Source: Verrucomicrobiaceae bacterium (GTDB lineage Bacteria > Verrucomicrobiota > Verrucomicrobiae > Verrucomicrobiales > Akkermansiaceae). Taken from it: a stretch of DNA of 10,117 nt. The stretch covers positions 1-10,117 of the forward strand of contig CANBTO010000142.1 in assembly GCA_947372405.1 (NCBI GenBank), written 5' to 3'. How positions within the stretch are numbered: position 1 is the first letter of the stretch; every line of letters begins with the position of its first letter. Under the pieces are notes generated by a model. That model did not search any database. It was not told the DNA's origin and worked only from the letters and a program-made list of their open reading frames with translations. This document shows positions 1-6,661 of the stretch, one piece after another. Both the position numbers and the translations under genes were made by a program.

Positions 1-641
1 GGCGTGTTGATCCGGACCTTGACGCCTTCATCCATGACGGCCCAAGCCAAGGCCCCGCGCGAGGGCGATGTCGGAATCTTGGTGGCGACCACGATGTCGG
101 ATGACGTCGCCGTAGCGCCGAGCGATCCTTTGTCCCAAAGCGCCACTGCGGGAGCCGGGCTGCCGGTGGTGGCCAAAGTGGTGTTCTTTGCGAAATCGAC
201 CTGACTTGCCTTGTTGTCGAGACTTGAAGTCAACCAACCGAGGAATTTCGCGTCGCGGGCGGCTTTCTCATACTCCGCTGGTGCGGGTGGAGTGGTGGCT
301 TTGATGTCCCACGATTTCCACACTCCCGTGAGGCGGGGATTTTTGGATTTGGTTGCCGGGTCGCCATCGAAAATGTCCGCTCTGGCCGTAATCCGCTGGT
401 CAGGACCGGCGTTTTTCTGGAGCTCGCCGATTGCCAGCATCAGTGCCAGGCGGGCATTTGCCCGAGCGATCGCCATCGCATCACATTGACTCGATGATCG
501 CAGAGAAATGCTCGATAGCGTCAGCAATCCCGCCGCGATGACCGTCAACAGGATCATCAGCGACAATGTAACGACGAGGGCGAAGCCTCTGACAGGCAAC
601 ATTGCAGACGCAACGGGCTCTGAATGATTGAAGCGTTTCAT
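1..641 (-). CDS. Verru_Chthon cassette protein A paralog, N-terminal part (runs off the window)
   Basis: Reading leftwards from the ATG at 641-639, the frame stays open for 213 codons to the window edge, so the C-terminus is not seen. The protein starts MKRFNHSEP, then has a short basic leader ending in Arg-Gly (residues 18-19) and one hydrophobic helix, about residues 20-47, beginning FALVVTLSLMILLTVIA. This is a prepilin-type (class III) signal with Gly at -1, Phe at +1 and no Glu at +5, as in PilX/GspK-like minor pilins. After the helix come ARANARLALMLAIGELQK (residues 59-76) and GPDQRIT, and near the edge ALAWAVMDEGVKVRI; all three blocks recur in the complete paralog at 1928-5533. From the Gly, 29 of 32 residues match that paralog while many codons differ synonymously, so the similarity is kept at protein level. 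Inferred location: inner membrane anchor with a large periplasmic domain. No clear Shine-Dalgarno precedes the ATG. Family assignment is from memory (TIGR02600-like); the molecular function of the family is unknown. Confidence 0.88.
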   Translation of the reverse strand, partial: MKRFNHSEPVASAMLPVRGFALVVTLSLMILLTVIAAGLLTLSSISLRSSSQCDAMAIARANARLALMLAIGELQKNAGPDQRITARADIFDGDPATKSKNPRLTGVWKSWDIKATTPPAPAEYEKAARDAKFLGWLTSSLDNKASQVDFAKNTTLATTGSPAPAVALWDKGSLGATATSSDIVVATKIPTSPSRGALAWAVMDEGVKVRINT

Positions 642-1015
642 TTTACTGAAGGCTCATCGTGAAAACTTGGAGGGAGGTTCCTGAAACCGCTATGTGCCGG
701 CTTCCGAACCTGATGAGGTGGCAAGGATGGGAATGATCCAAGCCGCTTGGCTACTGGGGGTCATCAGTGCGGCGTCGAAGAGCATGTGGAGGGTTTTTAT
801 AGCCTGTCAATCAGACTTCTCGTTTGCTGCGGGAAGTCGAATCCGTTCCAGTAGGCCAAGCGCCCTGTTCCCGCAAATGTTTTGTCGATTGTCTCTGTTA
901 CTCCCGGAGTTTTAGCTTTCCCAATAGACACCCCCCTACTTCCCCACCTCCGATCCGACCACCGGTTCTTTCTAAGGCCTTCAGCGGGAAAGCAATTTCC
1001 TAGCAGTCAGTAATT
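642..1015. other. Intergenic region with no recognisable gene
   Basis: This stretch separates the left cassette gene from the zeta-toxin remnant and must hold the upstream region of the left gene (minus strand). The plus-strand open frame at 694-915 resembles no family I know, has no ribosome binding site and is probably chance. Visible compositional features are C runs at 920-922, 931-936 and 942-945, which are G runs on the minus strand. An A/T-rich TATAAA box lies on the minus strand near 793-800 but has no properly spaced -35 partner. The 179-bp repeat found before the other two large genes is not recognisably present here. Confidence 0.6.
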
Positions 1016-1206
1016 TCACTTCCCCGGACTTTCCCTGATTACCCGCCGCAGCCACTTGGGCACGGGTTTCCCGACGAAGTCCCGGCGGCCTTGCTCATAA
1101 ACCGTCACCTTGCGGAAAGGCTCCCGAGGTCATCGTTATCGAAAATCCAGACATGCGGCAGTTCGCGAATGGCGCCTTGCAGGTTGGTTAGGGTTCGCGG
1201 GTACCT
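1016..1206 (-). pseudogene. Zeta-toxin-like ATPase, frameshifted C-terminal remnant
   Basis: The minus strand below about 1206 reads RYPRTLTNLQGAIRELPHVW then IFDNDDLGS and hits a stop just after (TGA at 1109-1107 region in that frame). Shifting by one base near 1118-1121 restores FRKVTVYEQGRRDFVGK, then PVPKWLRRVI, and a proper stop at 1018-1016. The block 'RYPRTL..NL....LPHV.IFDND' followed by 'FRKV.V.E.G' is what I know from the C-terminal end of zeta-toxin/predicted ABC-type ATPase proteins (COG4185-like kinases). The P-loop and the rest of the N-terminal kinase are absent. A single missing base (AGC-CCT-TTC reduced to AGC-CTT-TC) explains the frameshift. Homology stops where the LuxR remnant on the other strand begins. 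I regard it as a dead fragment. The family call is from memory and the fragment is short, hence moderate confidence. Confidence 0.6.
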
Positions 1207-1564
1207 GTTGAAATCCTCCACGGTCAACCAGATCAGCGAAGGCATCCGCACTGTGATGGGCGGCGGCTTCCTGCTGGATGCCGGCCTGGCCCGGTTCATT
1301 CTGGAGGCATTACGAACCCGGCTACCGAAAAACACCACCGAACCATTGCTCACGAACCGGCAGATGGAAATCCTCGTCCTGCTCGGCGAGGGACTGCAGA
1401 AGAAGGAAATCGCCGAGCACCTCAGGATCAGCTACGCCACCGTGGACGACCATGTTGTTCACATCTACGAAAAGCTCGGCGTACGCAATACCCCTTCCGC
1501 CGTCAACCAGGCGCACGTCTTGGGTCTCTTCCCGTCGCGTGGAAACCCTGCCCGCGAAAAATAG
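1091..1564 (+). CDS. Truncated NarL/LuxR-type response regulator: orphan GerE DNA-binding domain
   Basis: The longest frame starts at TTG 1091 and gives 157 residues, but residues 1-35 are an artefact: they lie antisense to the zeta-toxin remnant. Real similarity begins at RGYLLK (residues 36-41, from about 1196), the last strand and conserved Lys of a receiver domain, followed by its final helix (ISEGIRTVMGGG). After a linker comes a complete LuxR/GerE helix-turn-helix at about residues 87-146, with LTNRQMEILVLL, KKEIAEHLRIS, TV..H and YEKLGVRN. The phosphoacceptor Asp and about 100 receiver residues are missing, so phosphorylation control is lost. Possible starts that would make a sensible protein are ATG 1169 or GTG 1253/ATG 1256; the last gives a 102-residue free-standing HTH protein. 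None has a strong ribosome binding site. It could be a pseudogene or a constitutive regulator. It lies upstream of the cassette gene, in the same direction. Confidence 0.7.
   Translation: MLINRHLAERLPRSSLSKIQTCGSSRMAPCRLVRVRGYLLKSSTVNQISEGIRTVMGGGFLLDAGLARFILEALRTRLPKNTTEPLLTNRQMEILVLLGEGLQKKEIAEHLRISYATVDDHVVHIYEKLGVRNTPSAVNQAHVLGLFPSRGNPAREK
1196..1206. other. Breakpoint joining two gene remnants
   Basis: Similarity to a zeta-toxin-like C-terminus on the minus strand ends at about 1206, and similarity to a receiver-domain C-terminus on the plus strand starts at about 1196. The two therefore meet within roughly 10 bp, at a site containing the palindrome GGTACC (1200-1205). Both genes have lost their N-terminal parts exactly here. 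This is best read as a deletion or rearrangement scar. An assembly or library chimera cannot be ruled out from sequence. Confidence 0.5.
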
Positions 1565-1669
1565 GTCCGCTACCTAGACCAGCAATAACCGATCGAGCGA
1601 GCTTTGCAGCGGGACTCAGAATCACACTGCTGGCGGAGTGCTGTTTCTGCTGCCGTTTAGTCCGGAACG

Positions 1670-1682
1670 ATTCCATTGGAAT
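1670..1682. repeat. Perfect short palindrome ATTCCA-T-TGGAAT
   Basis: Six-base arms separated by a single T lie 15 bp upstream of repeat copy 1. The dyad could be a binding site for a dimeric regulator such as a LuxR-type protein, but it is not conserved before repeat copy 2, where a different hairpin (6332-6346) occupies the comparable place. Chance occurrence is possible. Confidence 0.3.
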
Positions 1683-1697
1683 GGAGGAGTTGCGTCC

Positions 1698-1876
1698 GCA
1701 GCGGGCGTAGCGGGTCGGGTTCAAGCCGGCCACCCGGGCCATGCGGCACCCTGTGAATACGGGGTTTACATCGATACCGAATACTACATTCTATTTACCC
1801 AACCCATGACTGCAAACCCACCCAGCCCGCATTCAGTGTTGTCGGCGTGACGACCGATTCCGGATGGTGAAAGCGG
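1698..1876 (+). repeat. 179-bp direct repeat, copy 1 (upstream of the cassette gene)
   Basis: This block recurs at 6378-6556 in the same orientation and with the same length. The left part is the best conserved: 1730-1764 is identical for 35 bases, and the opening 19 bases (gcagcgggcgtagcgggtc) also match. Conservation fades toward the right end but resumes at ctatttaccc, tgacg, ttccgga and ggtgaa. A short stem CGGGT (1711-1715)/ACCCG (1732-1736) is present in both copies. Reading frames across the block are not preserved, so it is probably noncoding. It ends 51 bp before the GTG start of the cassette gene. A shared promoter or 5' leader is the simplest explanation; a mobile repeat is the alternative. 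Confidence 0.75.
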
Positions 1877-1927
1877 TTTCGTGACGGTGGCTCAACCACA
1901 AAAAAATTCCAGCATTCCTTCAGCCCT

Positions 1928-4900
1928 GTGCGAGCACCAACCAAGACCTTGATTTTCATCAAAGCTCCCAGATGCCGGAGTCTGAACACCAGCGGACAAA
2001 AACAGGGCTTTGCGCTGGTCGTCACCTTGTCGCTGATGATTCTGCTGACGGTGATCGCTGTCGGCCTGCTCTCCTTGAGCAGCATCAGTCTCCGCAATTC
2101 CACGACGCAAAGCGCGCAGGCCGCCGCACGGGCGAATGCCCGGATGGCGATGATGATTGCAATCGGCGAATTGCAGAAATCGACCGGCCCCGACCAGCGG
2201 GTCACCATGACTTCCGGTCTGCAAACGGGTACAGCTCCTGCGAATCCCAATTGGACGGGAGCAACGAATGTCAGTCCGGCATCCCTAACGCCTGACGCGA
2301 AAAACGCCACAATCAACTGGCTTGTGAGTGGTGAGAAGCCGCTTCCGACCAAAGCATTGACCCTGTCCAGCCAACTGAATCTGGGAGATGCCCTCAAGCT
2401 CGGCAGTTTCAAGGATTCACCTGCGACGACTGTGGATCTGCTCGCTCCCGTGGTCAATATCACCCAAGGCGGCAATATAGGTCGCTATGCCTGGTGGATT
2501 GGTGACGAAGGCACCAAGGCCCGGGTGGATGTAGCCAAGCCGAAAACAACGCCCACCGCGGATCGAGACCGCTTGGCGTTATCGCAATCTCCTCTCGAAG
2601 CAGGCATGGCGAAACTTGGCAGCACCTGGTCCGCGTTTGCCCCCGTTCCTGCCGGCACCATCGACAAGAATGCATTGATCTCGATGCAGACAGCCTCACT
2701 TGCTGCGGCAAACAAGACTCTCGTCTCCGAGTTTTTCAACGATATCACCACCGGTGGCTATGGACTGCCCGTCAACGTAAGCGCAGGCGGGATGAAGGCG
2801 GATCTTTCCCTCATCTTCGACAAATCCCAGATGACCAAAAAATTCGGTGAGCTCTACTGTGGAGCTACACCTTCAACCGCTATCGTGAATGGCGTTTCAC
2901 TCTACGATTTCGCCACAAAAAACCCCACCAAGTTCTATCTCAGTGATGCGATCAGCAAGAACGGCAGCCTGCAAACCGGTCCGAACTGGGGAATTCTTTG
3001 GAACTACGCCACCCTTTGGCAGACGGTGACCGGGCAGCAGATGACAATGGTCGGGGGAAATCCAATGGTAGAGTCCGATCTCCGTTATAAGACCTGGCTG
3101 CCCTATACCAACTCGGACCTGGGTTCTTTCCGCCGTGATCTGGAGCATACCAACAGCCCTGTCGCGCCGGTGCTGTCCATGTTCCAGATGGGTTTCCGCC
3201 TGAACTCCGAACTTGCTCCTCCCACGACACCGCCCTCAAGCACGGTTTACTACAAGGCGCAGGTCGGCATCCAACCGGTGCTGGGCCTTTGGAATCCCTA
3301 CAACATCGCCATCAAGGCGGCTCCCTATCGCTTTGACTGGGCGCTTTATCCTTATTTGCGTTTCAACTACGCCAAGCCGACGGGCACCGGAGCATTCACC
3401 GACGGACGTCTGACGAAGCTTTGGCTTCGCGAAGAGTGGACGACAGGCAGCGGCGTCATCCCCACACCGGGCGATGGAGCCGGAGGAAAATGGCTGCTAC
3501 TGGAGACTCCAGCCATTGACCTCCAGCCGGGAGAGTTCAGGCTCTTTTCGGTCGTTGATCGAATCAAAGTTCAAAGTGGCCAGACCTATCTGCTCAAGCC
3601 CGGGTGGAGCGAGAAAGGCGCATTTATCGTCGATCTCAAGGACGATGCCGGCAGCGTGCGCCTGGTTCCCAAGGGCTATCGCGCCTGGTTTGGCGACATC
3701 GTGCTGCAGGATACCCAAAGTAATGAGGTTAAGACCAAGTTTCCGTCGCTGGACGTTAACAGCGTGTCCTCGACCTGGTTCACACTCAAGTGCGGCAACA
3801 ATATCCTACTGCGCTCCACCGAGCTCTGGAACGGCGGAAGCGATCCATCGGTGAGTTCCGCTTTCAAGGTGCCGGAGCCGGTTGTCTCCGGCTCTTCCGG
3901 CGGACTGGACACGACCAAGACGACCTACCTGATCGACGATCTGGAAGGGGATAAAGTCACTCCCAATATCGCCACATGGACATTCTTCAGCCGCACCACC
4001 AGTCAGATCGAAGGGCCGGATGAAAATCAAAGGCTGCGCGGATGGATTGATTCGAATCCGCGGGCGATGGTGACCAATTCCCTCTGGGATGGATCCAACA
4101 TCAGCAGCACCGGGACGCGCAGCGGATGGCACACCACCTCGCAGTTCATGGGTGCATGGAACACACCTGGCAAACCCAAAGTGGTGGGTGACGGACGAGG
4201 AGGCAACCGTGGCTTGTTGTGCGAGGGAGGCAGCGCCATTTCCGAACCGGACGTCAGCAAATCCGGTGGCCGTTACCAAGGCTTCGGCGGTGCATCCAAC
4301 ACGACGGCCGGGGGTAATACCAATGTGATCGTTTATGACGTGCCACGCTCGCCACTGGTCTCTCTCGGCCAGTTTCAACACGCTCAACTCTCACGCTACA
4401 ACTTCGAGCCAGGCTTCGTGTTAGGGAACTCCTATGCCAACCCGAGAATCCCGCTGGGAGCCACCATCAATCCCAATTTCAGCGGCATCAACGGTCTGAA
4501 TCTTACGGACATTTCGTATGAAGTGAACAAGAAGCTCTGGGACGGCTACTTCTTCTCCACACTGGGTCTGGACTATCTCGGTGCCACCGGTTCCTCATTC
4601 GACAAGTTCTTCGATATCAAGAAACTCGCATCCAACGAAAGCACCCTGCCGAATCCACGAATGGTTTTAGCTCCACTCAAGGGTGATACCACGATCGACA
4701 AGATCCTGTCCGACAGTGCCGATCGTGCTCCGGAAGCCATCGCCGCGCGGATCCTCGTGAAAGGCGCGTTCAACGTGAACTCCACCTCCAAGACAGCTTG
4801 GAAGGCCGTGCTTTCCTCCATGGCGGCCTCCCAACTGCCCGTGCTCGATCCGCAAACAGGAGTCGCCTCATGGCAAGACCCTGGCGGAACACGTTTCAAC

Positions 4901-5533
4901 CGCTTCGGCCACGTGATCACGAACAGGGCCTATGAAAAAGGCGGAGCAGGCGACGACAATCCTTTCTGGCAAGGCTGGCGCAACCTGTCGGATACCGATC
5001 TGGACGCACTCGCCACGGAAATCGTCAATGAAGTCAAGGCGCGCGGACCATTCCGCTCGATGGCCGAATTTGTCAACCGCAACCCTAATTCAAGCAATAC
5101 CCAGCATCAGCTTAAAGGAGCGCTTCAAGCAGCTCTGGACCGGGCGATCAACGTAGGTTTTCCAACTACGGTCGGAAAAACCGCAACCGTGCCGTCCGGA
5201 ACGCAGTTCTCCCCCGCAGTGTCCAATGAGAACCAGTCTGTCGGGGCCGCCTCCTATCTCTTGCAGGGTGACGTTCTTCAGTCACTCGCGCCGATTCTTC
5301 AGGTGCGCTCTGATTATTTTAAAATCCGCACCTGTGGCGAGGCTCTGGATACCAGTGGAAAAGTGATCGCCCGCGCCTGGTGTGAAGCCTTCGTCCAGCG
5401 AACCAGCGACTATGTGGACTCGCAGGACCCGGGCTATAGAAACCCCAGCGAACTTGCCTCCACCGCGAACAAGACCTTCGGCCGCCGCTACGAAATCGTT
5501 TCATTCCGCTGGCTCTCGAACGCCGAGATCTGA
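1928..5533 (+). CDS. Verru_Chthon cassette protein A (large prepilin-like protein)
   Basis: This 1201-residue protein has a basic leader ending KQG and a hydrophobic helix at about residues 28-55 (FALVVTLSLMILLTVIAVGL). That is a prepilin-peptidase type signal lacking Glu+5, like PilX/GspK. It continues into ARANARMAMMIAIGELQK and GPDQRVT. The remainder is a large soluble region typical of the family, with LWNPYN, LQPGEFRLFSV, QIEGPDENQRLRGWIDSNPR, PRSPLVSLGQFQHAQLSRY, YEVNKKLWDGYFFST and a C-terminus ending RRYEIVSFRWLSNAEI. The block LATEIVNEVKARGPFRSMAEF resembles the 'FRS..E' segment of GspK; this parallel is my inference. Likely location: inner membrane anchor with a periplasmic or pseudopilus domain. 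The start is uncertain: GTG 1928 is the longest frame, while TTG 1949 gives a leader length closer to the paralog at 1-641. ATG 1972 lies in another frame and would join only if one A of the AAAAA run were absent. No Shine-Dalgarno is visible. Function in the cell is unknown. Confidence 0.9.
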   Translation: MRAPTKTLIFIKAPRCRSLNTSGQKQGFALVVTLSLMILLTVIAVGLLSLSSISLRNSTTQSAQAAARANARMAMMIAIGELQKSTGPDQRVTMTSGLQTGTAPANPNWTGATNVSPASLTPDAKNATINWLVSGEKPLPTKALTLSSQLNLGDALKLGSFKDSPATTVDLLAPVVNITQGGNIGRYAWWIGDEGTKARVDVAKPKTTPTADRDRLALSQSPLEAGMAKLGSTWSAFAPVPAGTIDKNALISMQTASLAAANKTLVSEFFNDITTGGYGLPVNVSAGGMKADLSLIFDKSQMTKKFGELYCGATPSTAIVNGVSLYDFATKNPTKFYLSDAISKNGSLQTGPNWGILWNYATLWQTVTGQQMTMVGGNPMVESDLRYKTWLPYTNSDLGSFRRDLEHTNSPVAPVLSMFQMGFRLNSELAPPTTPPSSTVYYKAQVGIQPVLGLWNPYNIAIKAAPYRFDWALYPYLRFNYAKPTGTGAFTDGRLTKLWLREEWTTGSGVIPTPGDGAGGKWLLLETPAIDLQPGEFRLFSVVDRIKVQSGQTYLLKPGWSEKGAFIVDLKDDAGSVRLVPKGYRAWFGDIVLQDTQSNEVKTKFPSLDVNSVSSTWFTLKCGNNILLRSTELWNGGSDPSVSSAFKVPEPVVSGSSGGLDTTKTTYLIDDLEGDKVTPNIATWTFFSRTTSQIEGPDENQRLRGWIDSNPRAMVTNSLWDGSNISSTGTRSGWHTTSQFMGAWNTPGKPKVVGDGRGGNRGLLCEGGSAISEPDVSKSGGRYQGFGGASNTTAGGNTNVIVYDVPRSPLVSLGQFQHAQLSRYNFEPGFVLGNSYANPRIPLGATINPNFSGINGLNLTDISYEVNKKLWDGYFFSTLGLDYLGATGSSFDKFFDIKKLASNESTLPNPRMVLAPLKGDTTIDKILSDSADRAPEAIAARILVKGAFNVNSTSKTAWKAVLSSMAASQLPVLDPQTGVASWQDPGGTRFNRFGHVITNRAYEKGGAGDDNPFWQGWRNLSDTDLDALATEIVNEVKARGPFRSMAEFVNRNPNSSNTQHQLKGALQAALDRAINVGFPTTVGKTATVPSGTQFSPAVSNENQSVGAASYLLQGDVLQSLAPILQVRSDYFKIRTCGEALDTSGKVIARAWCEAFVQRTSDYVDSQDPGYRNPSELASTANKTFGRRYEIVSFRWLSNAEI

Positions 5534-5545
5534 ATCATCATTTGC

Positions 5546-6238
5546 ATGAAAAAACTCATTGCCATCCTTCTTGGCCTGCTTGCTTTTCCCGCCTTCTCCC
5601 AAGAGGTGGCGGTCAACACGGAGATCGTCACCATCGCACTGGATGACTCGGTGAACGGCCTGTTTTTCCACAACGGCAAGGATATCTCACTTTTCCAAGC
5701 GAACACCACAGGACTCGGCGAACCGCTCAAATACAAGGGCCCCCAGCGGTTTTCGCTCCGGACCTCGGAAGCGGAATTTTCACTCAAGCCCCCGTTACCC
5801 GCTCCCTATGCCTGGGTCGATCTCCCGCTCAACTCCAACCGCATCCTGCTGGCATGCCTCAAAAGCGGCGATGCACCGATGAAAATCATCGCTTACGACA
5901 TCGCGAAGGCCCGCATCGGCGCGGGTGACTACCGCTTTTTCAATTTCTCGCATTCGGTGATATCAGTAATCTTCGGCAACCGGAAATTCGCCGTAAAACC
6001 GGGCGAAGACGCCTTGGCGTCCAATGAATCCTGGAAGAACGAAGTCATGGAAATCGACATGTCGATGGCGATCACGAAGGACAACAGGACCAAGCCGGTT
6101 TACTCAAGCCAGTGGGGAAACCGTCCCGGCCGCCGGAACTATATCTTCATGTTTGACGGACCACAGGAATACAAGCCTATCAAAATCTGCCGCTTCTTCG
6201 ATGTTCCGCCCTCGGAGCCCGTAGCACCAAAGCCCTGA
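5546..6238 (+). CDS. Small secreted protein of unknown function in the cassette operon
   Basis: The 230-residue product starts MKKLIAILLGLLAFPAFSQE, a classical Sec signal peptide with probable cleavage after Phe-Ser (residue 18), so the mature protein should be periplasmic or exported. I do not recognise a named domain. The mature part alternates short beta-like stretches: VTIALDDSVNGLFFHNGK, YAWVDLPLNSNRILLACL, GDYRFFNFSHSVISVIFGN, KFAVKPGE and PVYSSQWGNRPGRRNYIFMF. It closes with a Pro-rich tail, PPSEPVAPKP. The 'YRFFNF...V.FGN.KF.VKPGE' and 'PVYSSQW...R.YIF' layout suggests an all-beta sandwich; this is inference. It begins 12 bp after the stop of cassette protein A, in the same direction and without an intervening promoter or Shine-Dalgarno, so cotranscription and perhaps translational coupling are likely. 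It may be an accessory subunit for the prepilin-like protein. Confidence 0.8.
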   Translation: MKKLIAILLGLLAFPAFSQEVAVNTEIVTIALDDSVNGLFFHNGKDISLFQANTTGLGEPLKYKGPQRFSLRTSEAEFSLKPPLPAPYAWVDLPLNSNRILLACLKSGDAPMKIIAYDIAKARIGAGDYRFFNFSHSVISVIFGNRKFAVKPGEDALASNESWKNEVMEIDMSMAITKDNRTKPVYSSQWGNRPGRRNYIFMFDGPQEYKPIKICRFFDVPPSEPVAPKP

Positions 6239-6288
6239 TGAAATCCAACGAATTTCGCGCAAAATCGTTTTCCCCATGACATTCTTTC

Positions 6289-6313
6289 ACCTGCACTTCA
6301 TCAAGTGACAGGT
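6289..6313 (+). terminator. Hairpin after the cassette operon, possible weak terminator
   Basis: ACCTG-CACTT (6289-6298) pairs with AAGTG-A-CAGGT (6303-6313) around the loop CATC, giving ten pairs with one bulged A, 50 bp after the stop at 6238. No T tract follows, so it is not a canonical intrinsic terminator. It may act as a 3' stabilising hairpin. Confidence 0.3.
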
Positions 6314-6331
6314 ATGATAGCTGAAGCTTGT

Positions 6332-6346
6332 CGCCGTGAAACGGCG
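6332..6346 (+). other. GC-rich hairpin immediately before repeat copy 2
   Basis: CGCCGT (6332-6337) and ACGGCG (6341-6346) form a perfect six-pair stem with the loop GAA. It lies about 30 bp upstream of repeat copy 2, roughly where copy 1 has the ATTCCA-T-TGGAAT palindrome. The stems differ in sequence, but a dyad before each repeat copy is noteworthy. Terminator activity is unlikely without a T run. Confidence 0.35.
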
Positions 6347-6377
6347 CGGGAACGAGGCTGGCTGGCGCACCACTCCA

Positions 6378-6556
6378 GCAGCGGGCGTAGCGGGTCCTGT
6401 CCAAGCCGCCCACCCGGGCCATGCGGCACCCTGTGAATACGGGGGTATACATGGTTATCGAATCCTACATCCTATTTACCCAACTCATGATCACAAAACC
6501 ATCGTGCCCGTCCGACTTTGCCGGCATGACGCCCGCTTCCGGACGGTGAAGCCGGG
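6378..6556 (+). repeat. 179-bp direct repeat, copy 2 (upstream of the beta-strand-repeat gene)
   Basis: This is the second copy of the block at 1698-1876. The segment 6410-6444 is identical to 1730-1764, and the tail shares ctatttaccc, tgacg, ttccgga and ggtgaa. Small indels occur, for example one extra G in the run at 6441-6445, and these break any common reading frame. It ends 105 bp before the ATG of the beta-strand-repeat gene. Placement before two different genes that run in the same direction favours a shared promoter or leader over duplicated coding sequence. Confidence 0.75.
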
Positions 6557-6661
6557 GTGTCTTTGAATCAGCGTCTCAACTAAAATGATTCAGCCAACCA
6601 AAACCTGACGAATTCCAATAGGCGTGAATCAATCCACGAAAAATCCAAGCACAACCCATAT

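Larger units (their letters stand above)
6239..6377. other. Intergenic gap before repeat copy 2
   Basis: No gene is seen between the secreted-protein stop and the repeat. The segment contains two hairpins, listed separately, and no run of T residues that would mark a standard intrinsic terminator. The cassette operon probably ends here, because a copy of the leader-like repeat follows. Confidence 0.5.

Noticed and set aside
793..811. Minus-strand TTGACA and TATAAA boxes as a promoter for the left cassette gene
   Set aside because: The two hexamers are only 3 bases apart, far from the usual 16-18 base spacing.
694..915. 73-residue plus-strand open frame
   Set aside because: No ribosome binding site, no recognisable motif, and it lies in the upstream region of the divergent cassette gene.
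920..948. G-quadruplex potential on the minus strand
   Set aside because: Only three separated runs of three or more G are present; a fourth run is just GG.
1091..1195. N-terminal 35 residues of the LuxR-type frame as real protein
   Set aside because: This stretch is antisense to zeta-toxin-like coding sequence and shows no receiver-domain features.
1701..1740. tRNA-like stretch (GCGGGCGTAGC opening and a T-arm-like GTCGG-GTTCAAG-CCGGC)
   Set aside because: There is no room for D and anticodon arms, no acceptor pairing, and copy 2 breaks the T-arm pairing.
1503..1742. Minus-strand open frame beginning MARVAGLNPTRYARC, matched by a similar start at 6452 on the minus strand (MARVGGLDRTRYARC)
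   Set aside because: The shared N-terminus simply reflects the DNA repeat. Base changes between the copies in this stretch alter amino acids at codon positions 1 and 2, and the two frames diverge completely afterwards.
3806..4387. 193-residue minus-strand open frame
   Set aside because: It lies wholly within cassette protein A, whose conserved blocks are read on the plus strand. It shows no family resemblance.
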